DNA of 64,000 nt from Aquarana catesbeiana (taxonomy: Eukaryota; Chordata; Amphibia; Anura; Ranidae). The position numbers and the translations under genes are program-made. This document shows positions 57,152 to 64,000 of this stretch, piece after piece. Where the stretch lies: NCBI RefSeq assembly GCF_042186555.1, contig NC_133330.1:343491911-343555910 (forward strand). The letters run 5' to 3'. The stretch's first letter is position 1; the number at the start of each line of letters is the position of its first letter. The notes under the pieces were generated by a model. That model saw nothing but the letters and a program-made list of their open reading frames with translations, did not search any database and was not told where the DNA came from.

Positions 57152-57321
57152 AATAGGCAATACGAAGGAAGGAGACGACATTGTGAACAATGTGCCAACG
57201 CATGGGCCGGATTCGCTGACTGGATACATTGTTGCCTCGCGTTGTATTATCAGTTCAGAATAGGAAGGCGAATTTCCCCTTCTTTAACAATTCTTACCCC
57301 CTGCCCCCCCCCAAATTTCCC
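57152..57321. other. Short intronic spacer
   Basis: Nothing recognised. Confidence 0.5.
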
Positions 57322-57329
57322 CTCCCAAC

Positions 57330-58817
57330 CAGGGGCGGATCCGGGGGGGGGAGGGGGGGGCAACAGGGCAATTGCCGTCCCGCCCCCCCCATACCCCCCC
57401 CCCCCCCCGAAATAATAGCACTGTCTGAAATTGTCTCCTGCCGCTGCCGGCCCGAGTTTCTCTCTCACATGTGCCGATCAGCGGCGCTGAGAGAGAGACT
57501 CGCGTCTATGTATGTAGTACAGGCGGCGGCGGTCACTTACACTGAAGGTGGATACATACCAGGAGGAGGTGGATGGAGCCTCTTCCCTGCACTCGTTGCT
57601 AGACGCCAGGCGGCCCAGGCGTTAGCAACGAGTGACGTCAGTGAGTGAGTCACCGTCATGTCGGAGCGGAGTTCGGACTCCAGTCTCAGCCTCCGCCGCG
57701 GCTGACAGTGCGGGCAGCCCTGTAGGTGACAGTGCGGGCGGCTCCACCATGGCTGACAGTGCGGGCGGCTCCACAGTGCGGGCGGCTCGGTCAGTGAGTG
57801 AGTCGGTGAAGGGGGGGGTAGCTGGGCGGCTCCATGTGACTGTGAGTGGTCTGCTGGCCAATCAGGGAGCCGGCGGGCACAGGAGCAGAGAGATGACATC
57901 TCTCACCACCCTGCGCCCGCCATGCATCCCTGCAGTTCCGCCCTCACTGTGAAGGCAGCTGTGGGCAGCAGAGAGATTACATCATCTCTCTGCTGCCTGA
58001 CTCCGGGACATAGCAAGAGACCACCTTAGCAGGAAAGTGTGACACGGCAGGTGACAATCCGCATCTGGTGGCAGGAGACGTGGCAAGTGACAATCCACAA
58101 CGTGTGGCAGGAGACGTGGCAAGTGACAATTCACAACGTGTGGCAGGAGACGTGACAATACACAACGTGTGGCAGGTGACGTTGCAAGTGACAATCCACA
58201 ACGTGTGGCAGGTGACGTGGCAAGTGACAATCCACAACGTGTGGCAGGTGACGTTGCAAGTGACAGTCCACAACGTGTGGCAGGTGACGTTGCAAGTGAC
58301 AGTCCACAACGTGTGGCAGGTGACGTGGCAAGTGACAGTCCACAACGTGTGGCAGGAGACGTGGCAAGTGACAATTCACAACGTGTGGCAGGTGACGTGG
58401 CAAGTGACAATCCACAACGTGTGGCAGGAGACGTGGCAAGTGACAATCCACAACGTGTGGCAGGTGACGTGGCAAGTGACAATTCACAACTTGTGGCAGG
58501 TGATGCGGCAAGTGACAATCCGCATCTGGTGACAGGTGACGTTGGAAGTGACAATCCGCATTTGGTGGCAGGCGACGTGGAAAGTGACACACTCAGGGCT
58601 CTCACTGATTCTGCATTATGGTGAGTTGAACTATTTAATTTTATATTACAATATAAGAATAGAAATAATGCGCTTCAATCATCCTGACACTATAATAACC
58701 ATGGTGCCGTGATGATTGAAGTGCCAACACCAGCTGTTTCCCCGATAAATTGCCCGCAAAAAAAAAGGTATTTTTTGGCAGTGCCCCTCCTGAGATTAGA
58801 CTCTGGATCCGCCCCTG
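57330..58817. mobile_element. hAT-like element with exact 8-bp target duplication
   Basis: The ends CAGGGGCGGATCCGG and CTGGATCCGCCCCTG are inverted repeats. CTCCCAAC lies at 57,322-57,329 and 58,818-58,825. The interior is CpG-rich at the left (57,430-57,960) with short GACAGTGCGGGCGGCTCCA repeats, then holds a 36-bp array, then unique sequence. No transposase found. Confidence 0.93.
58044..58595. repeat. 36-bp minisatellite inside the hAT-like element, about 15 copies
   Basis: The unit is CAACGTGTGGCAGGTGACGT plus GGCAAGTGACAATCCA. The outermost copies at both ends carry CCGCATCTGGTGGC instead of CCACAACGTGTGGC, which suggests growth from the middle. The period is 12 codons, so several frames of 150-207 codons stay open; these are artefacts. 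Confidence 0.96.
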
Positions 58818-58825
58818 CTCCCAAC

Positions 58826-59289
58826 ACAAATACCCCCCTTCCCCCACCTCACATGATATCACAGATCAGCCGCCCACCCCTTGACCCCGCCCTGCTAGGA
58901 AGAACTGATACATAAGAAACAAATTCTTCCAAATGGAAGAATTTTTTGGAAGAATAATGGAAGAATTTGTTTCTGTTCTTTCTGGTGATTATTATTCCCC
59001 AAATTCAGCGGGTGTGACAGAAAGAGGTCACTTCCTATCTGCTGATGACATGGGGGCGGGACCTTCCATGGGCGGGGCCTTCTTTATTCCAATGTGAGCA
59101 CCGGCGGATAGCAATTGTCTGCAAAGCGACATAAAATCGAACGCTTTCTGTACGGGGGGGGGGGGGGGGGGGGCGTTATTATACATATAAGTGTGTTCTG
59201 AGGACAATTGAATTGCAATTATAGGTGGAGGGCGAGCCGCCATGGGGGGGGGTCAACCAACTCAACTGCCGCTTCAATGTCTGCAAGCG
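58826..59289. other. Unannotated interval with a perfect hairpin
   Basis: AGAAACAAATTCTTCC (58,915-58,930) is the exact reverse complement of 58,959-58,974 with a 28-base loop that itself has partial TTCC/GGAA pairing. A G-run lies at 59,153-59,173. No gene recognised. Confidence 0.6.
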
Positions 59290-60470
59290 GGACAAGGGTG
59301 GGCAGGAGAGACGCCTGCCCTGGGCACTATGGTATCATGTGAGGTGAGAGGGCACTATGAGGAGATTGGGGGGGAGGGAATTTGTGTTGGAAGGGGGAAT
59401 TTGGGGGGTGGCAGGGGGTAATAATAGTTCTGATGGGGGGGGAATTTAGGGTGTGTGCTAGGAGTGATGGTTTAGGGAGATCTGTGTTGGGAGGGGGGGG
59501 TGGGGGGTTGTGCCAGAAGAGGTGATATGGCGGGGGTGGAATTGTGCTAGGAGGGGACATTTTTTTTTGGGGGGGGGGGGGGTTTGTGCACTAGTAGGGA
59601 TGATTGGGCGGTATTTGTGCTAGGAAGGGAAATTGTTTTGGAGGGGAGGATTTGTACTAAGAGGGGGATTGTGGGGGGGGGGGGGGAGTTTGTGCTGGGA
59701 GGGGGGAATTTTAGGGGAAGAGGATTTGTGCTAGGAGGGGGTGATATGGGGGGAGGGGTGTAATTGTGCTAGGAGGGGAACCTTTATTTGGGGGGGGGTA
59801 TTTTTTCTAGGAGGGGGTGGGGTGGGGGTGACTTGTGCTGGGAAGGGGGGATTTGGGGGTATTTGTGCTAGGAAGGGAAATTGTTTTGGAGGGGGAGGAT
59901 TTGTACTAAGAGGGGGATTGGGGGAGGAGGGGGGATTTGGAGTGGGGGAGGAAAGATGTGTACTTGGAGGGAAAAATTGAGGGGAAGGGATTTGTGCTAG
60001 AAGGGGTAATTTGGGGGGGGGGTGTAATTCTAGGAAGGAAAATTTATTTGGGGGGAGGATTTTTTTTCTAGGAGAGGGGACTGGGGGGTGATTTGTGTTG
60101 GAGGGATGGGGGGGGGGGGAATTTGTGCTTGGAGGGGAAATTATTTTGGAGTGTAGGATTTGTGCTAGGAGGGGGGGGGTTGGGGTTGGATTTGTCCTGG
60201 GAGGTGGGATTTGGAATGGGGAAAGAGGGATGTGTACATGGATGGGAGATTTTAGGGTAGAGGATTTGTGCTAGGAGGGGTGATTTTTTTTGGGGGGGGG
60301 GGGGTCATTTGTGCTGGGGGGGTTTTAAGCAGGGGGGCAGATTTTTTACTGGGAGGAGGTGGGATTTGTGCTTGGGGGGTAATCATGCAGATTAGTGCTC
60401 AGTGTTTTTTGGGGGGATTTTTGCTCATACATCTTGGGGGGGGGTGCAGTTTGGCATGTTTGCCCTGGGC
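59290..60470. repeat. Degenerate G-rich array
   Basis: Irregular repeats of TTTGTGCTAGGAGGGG and GATTTGGGGGG with dozens of G-runs of five or more. Segments of about 230 bp look duplicated (59,635-59,730 and 59,880-59,960 share GTTTTGGAGGGG and TTTGTACTAAGAGGGGGATT). The edges carry GCCTGCCCTGGGC (left) and TTTGCCCTGGGCTTTAGACA (right), possibly the ends of a host mobile element. Confidence 0.85.
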
Positions 60471-60960
60471 TTTAGACAATCTTGTCCTGGCACTAAATGG
60501 GGCGTATATTATATCCACTAATCCTGTCCAATCTATGTATCTAGATAGATAGATATTGGACGGATGGGGGATGTGGGCTCCATAGTCTCCGGCTCGGAGA
60601 GGGTTACTGCGCAGTTTCTATGCGTTCTTCTTCCTCCTCCTCCTCACTCCTCGGTGATCTGCGTCCTTTGAAGAGCTGACAGGCGTAGTTTTTCCCTCTC
60701 AGTCTCCGGGACGTCTCTCTCCGTATCTAGGACAGATCTGCGTTGTGTTGTCTTCTCCGCTCCCCCAGGAATAATTAAAGTCTGAACATATTATTTTTTT
60801 TTTTTCATTGCACAATTTAATCAGCTGCTGAGAGGCCGGACGTGTGCGCTATCATTTGGTGTTCCGGATATAGCTCAGACTCCCGGGTATTCCCAGCGTT
60901 CAGAAATAGAGCTGACTGCACACACATTACATGGTGCCGGATTATCACCAACATGCCTCC
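60471..60960. other. Unannotated intronic island
   Basis: Short GATA repeats at 60,543-60,554, then balanced sequence (60,580-60,780). No exon recognised. Confidence 0.45.
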
Positions 60961-62240
60961 CCTTATCCCACAGCTCTGACATATACCGCAGTGCTGTACA
61001 GAGATCAGTGAGCCAATCACATCAGTCTCTGTACAGAGGAGCTTACACTCTAATGTCCCCTCCCCCACAGACACATAAGTCTCTATACCAGAGGAGCTTA
61101 CACTCTAATGTCCCCTCCCCCACAGTCACATCAGTCTCTATACAGAGGAGCTTACACTCTAATGTCCCCTCCCCCCACAGTCACATCAGTCTCTATACAG
61201 AGGAGCTTACACTCTAATGTCCCCTCCCCCACAGACACATAAGTCTCTATACCAGAGGAGCTTACACTCTAATGTCCCCTCCCCCACAGTCACATCAGTC
61301 TCTATACAGAGGAGCTTACACTCTAATGTCCCCTCCCCCCACAGTCACATCAGTCTCTATACAGAGGAGCTTACACTCTAATGTCCCCTCCCCCCCACAG
61401 TCACATCAGTCTCTATACAGAGGAGCTTACACTCTAATGTCCCCCCCCCCAGTCACATCAGTCTCTATACAGAGGAGCTTACACTCTAATGTCCCCTCCC
61501 CCCACAGTCACATCAGTCTCTATACAGAGGAGCTTACACTCTAATGTCCCCTCCCCCACAGTCACATCAGTCTCTATACAGAGGAGCTTACACTCTAATA
61601 TCCCCTCCCCCACAGTCACATCAGTCTCTGTACAAAGGAGCTTACACTCTAATGTCCCCTCCCCCACAGTCACATCAGTCTCTGTACAGAGGAGCTTACA
61701 CTCTAATGTCCCCTCCCCCACAGTCACATCAGTCTCTGTACAGAGGAGCTTACACTCTAATGTCCCCTCCCCCACAGTCACATCAGTCTCTGTACAGAGG
61801 AGCTTACACTCTAATGTCCCCTCCCCCCCACAGTCACATCAGTCTCTATACAGAGGAGCTTACACTCTAATGTCCCCCCCCCCCAGTCACATAAGTCTCT
61901 ATACCAGAGGAGCTTACACTCTAATATCCCCCCTCCCCCCCACAGTCACATCAGTCTCTGTACAAAGGAGCTTACACTCTAATGTCCCCTCCCCCACAGT
62001 CATACACTATTATTATTATTATTATACATTGATATATCTCTGACATATACCGCAGCGCTGTACAGAGAACACTGAGCCAATCACATCAGCCTCTGTACCG
62101 GAGGAGCTTACACTCTAATGTCCCCTCCCCCACAGTCACATCAGTCTCTGTACAGAGGAGCTTACACTCTAATGTCCCCTCCCCCCCACAGTCACATCAG
62201 TCTCTATACAGAGGAGCTTACACTCTAACGTCCCCTCCCG
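60961..62240 (+). repeat. 54-bp minisatellite derived from a dispersed retroelement tail
   Basis: The unit is GTCACATCAGTCTCTGTACA plus GAGGAGCTTACACTCTAATG and TCCCCTCCCCCACA. Single copies of the same block in its wider context (CTGACATATACCGCAG, AGCCAATCACATCAG) stand at the left edge (60,970), at 62,040 and, reversed, at 2,270-2,580. About 20 copies. The period is 18 codons, which explains frames of up to 184 codons. Confidence 0.95.
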
Positions 62241-62441
62241 TTATTGTCTGTATTAGGAAAACAAATCCCCAGACCTTCTTTCTCCAATATCTGGAGCCCC
62301 TAGAAGAACTCACAGGGAATGCCTACAGACTCCATGCAGGTTGGGTTTGATCCTCAGGGTGGGGCCATGCTGTGTGTGGGGGAAGGGGGCAGATTTTGTC
62401 TCTACATGATGACTGATGGGTGGTTTTCCTCTCTCTTCCAG
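62241..62441 (+). other. B4GALT2: End of B4GALT2 intron 1 with splice acceptor
   Basis: Unique sequence ending in TTTTCCTCTCTCTTCCAG, a strong polypyrimidine tract and AG directly before coding exon 2. Confidence 0.9.
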
Positions 62442-62677
62442 TCGGTCGTCTGCTGATCGAGTTTAGCTCCCCGATGACCATGGAGCGGGTCCAACGGGAG
62501 AACCCTGACGTGACGGATGGAGGAAAGTACACCCCAAGTGATTGCCTGCCAAAGTGGCGAGTGGCCATTATCATTCCATTCCGACACCGGGACCACCACC
62601 TGAAATACTGGCTGCACTACCTCCACCCCATTCTGCGCAGGCAGAAGGTGGGCTACGGCATCTATATCATCAACCAG
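62442..62677 (+). CDS. B4GALT2: B4GALT2 coding exon 2 (start of catalytic domain)
   Basis: Encodes residues 108 (split codon) to 186. Reads VGRLLIEFSSPM, then ERVQRENPDV, YTPSDC, VAIIIPFRHRDHHLKYW, LHYLHPILRRQ and YGIYIINQ. PFRHR is the nucleotide-sugar binding motif of the beta-1,4-galactosyltransferase family (GT7). Cys142 lies 42 residues after Cys100, the spacing of the known disulfide in B4GALT1. The exon is 236 bp and ends in phase 0 before GTGAGT. The DVD metal-binding motif, the WGWGGEDDD segment and the C-terminus belong to later exons outside the window. No frameshift or stop; the gene looks functional here. Confidence 0.97.
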
Positions 62678-64000
62678 GTGAGTGCAACGCTGGCTCCTCC
62701 CACTGCAGGACCTTCTGATAGACTCCTACAATGGGGAGATTTCCTGCAGTCGTTTGTGTCTCTGCCCCTCCCACAATGGGGAGATTTTCTGCAGTAGTTT
62801 GTGTCTCTGCCCCTCCCACAATGGAGAGATTTCCTTCTGTAGTTTGTGTCTCTGCCCCTCCCACAATGGGGAGATTTCCCGCAGTAGTTTGTGTCTCTGC
62901 CCCTCCCACAATGGGGAGATTTCCCGAAGTAGTTTGTGTCTGCCCCTCCCACAATGATAAAATGTCCTGCTGTAGTTTGTGTCACTGCCCCTCCCACATC
63001 GTTGGTATTTCCTGCTGTAGTTTGTGTCTCTGCCCCTCCCACAATGGGGAGATTTCCTGCAGTAGTTTGTGTCTCTGCCCCTCCCACAATGGGGAGATTT
63101 CCCTGCAGTAGTTTGTGTCTCTGCCCCTCCCACAATGGGAAGATTTCCTGCAGTAGTTTGTGTCTCTGCCCCTCCCGCAATGGGGAGATTTCCCGCAGTA
63201 GTTTGTGTCTCTGCCCCTCCCGCAATGGGGAGATTTCCCGCAGTAGTTTGTGTCTCTGCCCCTCCCACATCGTTGATATTTCCTGCAGTAGTTTGTGTCT
63301 CTGCCCCTCCCACAATGGGAAGATTTCCTGCAGTAGTTTGTGTCTCTGCCCCTCCCACAATGATGAGATTTCCCTGCAGTAGTTTGTGTCTCCGCCCCTC
63401 CCACAATGGGGAGATTTCCTGCAGTAGTTTGTGTCTCTGCCCCTCCCACAATGGGGAGATTTCCTGCAGTAGTTTGTGTCTCTGCCCCTTCCACAATGAT
63501 GAGATTTCCCTGCAGTAGTTTGTGTCTCCGCCCCTCCCACAATGGGGCGATTTCTTGTAGTAGTTTGTGTCTCTGCCCCTCCCATAATGGGGCGATTTCC
63601 CTGCAGTAGTTTGTGTCTCTGCCCCGCCCATAATGGGGCGATTTCTTGTAGTAGTTTGTGTCTCTGCCCCTCCCATAATGGGGCGATTTCCCTGCAGTAG
63701 TTTGTGTCTCTGCCCCGCCCATAATGGGGCGATTTCTTGTAGTAGTTTGTGTCTCTGCCCCGCCCATAATGGGGCGATTACTTTTAGCAGTTTGTGTGTC
63801 TGCCCCTCCCACAATGGTGAGATTTCCTGCAGTAGTTTGTGTCTCTGCCCCTCCCACAATGGGGAGATTTCCCTGCAGTAGTTTGTGTCTCTGCCCCTCC
63901 CACAATGAGGAGATTTCCTGCAGTAGTTTGTGTCTCTGCCCCTCCCACAATGGGGAGATTTCCCCCAGTAGTTTGTGACTCTGCCCCTCCCACAATGGGG
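62678..64000 (+). other. B4GALT2: Start of B4GALT2 intron 2
   Basis: Begins GTGAGTGCAACG. Apart from the first roughly 40 bases it is wholly occupied by a 45-bp minisatellite up to the window edge. Confidence 0.9.
62716..64000. repeat. 45/46-bp minisatellite in intron 2, about 28 copies, runs off the window
   Basis: The unit is CCTCCCACAATGGGGAGATT plus TCCTGCAGTAGTTTGTGTCT and CTGCC. The 46-bp form has TCCCTGCAG. Variants: CATCGTTGATATTTCC, AATGATGAG, and CCCATAATGGGGCG at 63,540-63,780. Frames of 307, 337 and 377 codons on the minus strand are artefacts of the multiple-of-three period. Confidence 0.97.

Larger units (their letters stand above)
45078..62441 (+). other. B4GALT2: B4GALT2 intron 1, about 17.4 kb, repeat-filled
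   Basis: Donor GTAAGT at 45,078 and acceptor TTTTCCTCTCTCTTCCAG ending at 62,441 agree in phase with the two coding exons. The intron carries a 45-bp array, 22/39-bp arrays, the Tc1-derived 50-bp array, a 65-69 bp array, a complete dead Tc1, a hAT-like element, a G-rich tract and a 54-bp array. The non-repetitive islands at 48.05-48.59, 53.75-54.58, 55.05-55.57 and 60.48-60.96 kb are the places to look for regulatory sequence. Confidence 0.9.

Noticed and set aside
58044..58595. Regularly spaced 36-bp repeats, and similar arrays elsewhere, as a CRISPR array
   Set aside because: Units are contiguous with no variable spacers, and the host is a vertebrate genome.
60817..61074. 85-codon minus frame (with L-E-C-K-L-L-C-T-E-T-D-V) as a gene
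   Set aside because: The repeated peptide is the reverse strand of the 54-bp array and its dispersed source.
62726..63859. 377-codon minus-strand frame
   Set aside because: 45-bp intronic minisatellite with period divisible by three.
1..64000. tRNA, rRNA, snRNA or microRNA genes
   Set aside because: I found no cloverleaf with A and B boxes, and no snRNA or rRNA core sequence by eye. Hairpins seen belong to mobile elements.

Overview
This is vertebrate nuclear DNA, most likely from a frog and probably a ranid. The only host gene I can support is beta-1,4-galactosyltransferase 2 (B4GALT2). It lies in a region dense with Tc1/mariner, hAT-like and TTAA-flanked DNA transposons and with minisatellites. 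The frog call rests on recalled resemblance of several dispersed repeats to ranid genomes, so it is moderate; the vertebrate call is firm because of the B4GALT2 exons and their splice sites.

Positions 1-44,650 contain no recognisable host coding exon. They hold about fifteen minisatellites (units 22-51 bp), telomere-like CCCTAA-type DNA (17.1-18.9 kb), an AT-rich array broken by several insertions (23.5-27.1 kb), a 0.7 kb polypyrimidine tract (28.5-29.2 kb), three Tc1 copies or fragments of different families (27.7, 29.7-31.9 and 42.4-43.1 kb), and nested hAT-like elements with readable 8-bp target duplications (8.35, 9.5, 20.7-22.35, 23.6, 32.7 and 34.7-39.0 kb). A near-perfect 1 kb palindrome with a 15-bp target duplication lies at 34.98-36.43 kb.

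Positions 44,651-64,000 are the 5' part of B4GALT2 on the + strand. An acceptor opens an exon at 44,673, the start codon is at 44,756 and the donor is at 45,077/45,078. Intron 1 is about 17.4 kb and consists mostly of repeats: a 45-bp array, 22/39-bp arrays, a 4.4 kb minisatellite of about 50-bp units that grew inside a Tc1-like transposase gene, a 65-69 bp array, a near-complete dead Tc1 element, a hAT-like element holding a 36-bp array, a G-rich tract, and a 54-bp array derived from a dispersed retroelement tail. Coding exon 2 is 62,442-62,677. Intron 2 begins directly with another 45-bp array that runs off the window. The two exons encode residues 1-186; the rest of the catalytic domain lies beyond the window.

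Most long open frames here are artefacts of tandem repeats whose period is, or sums to, a multiple of three. By my own addition about 25 kb of the 64 kb is tandem repeat. The main theme is minisatellite birth inside mobile elements: a transposase coding segment, both arms of a Tc1 inverted repeat, several hAT-like interiors and a retroelement tail have each been amplified.
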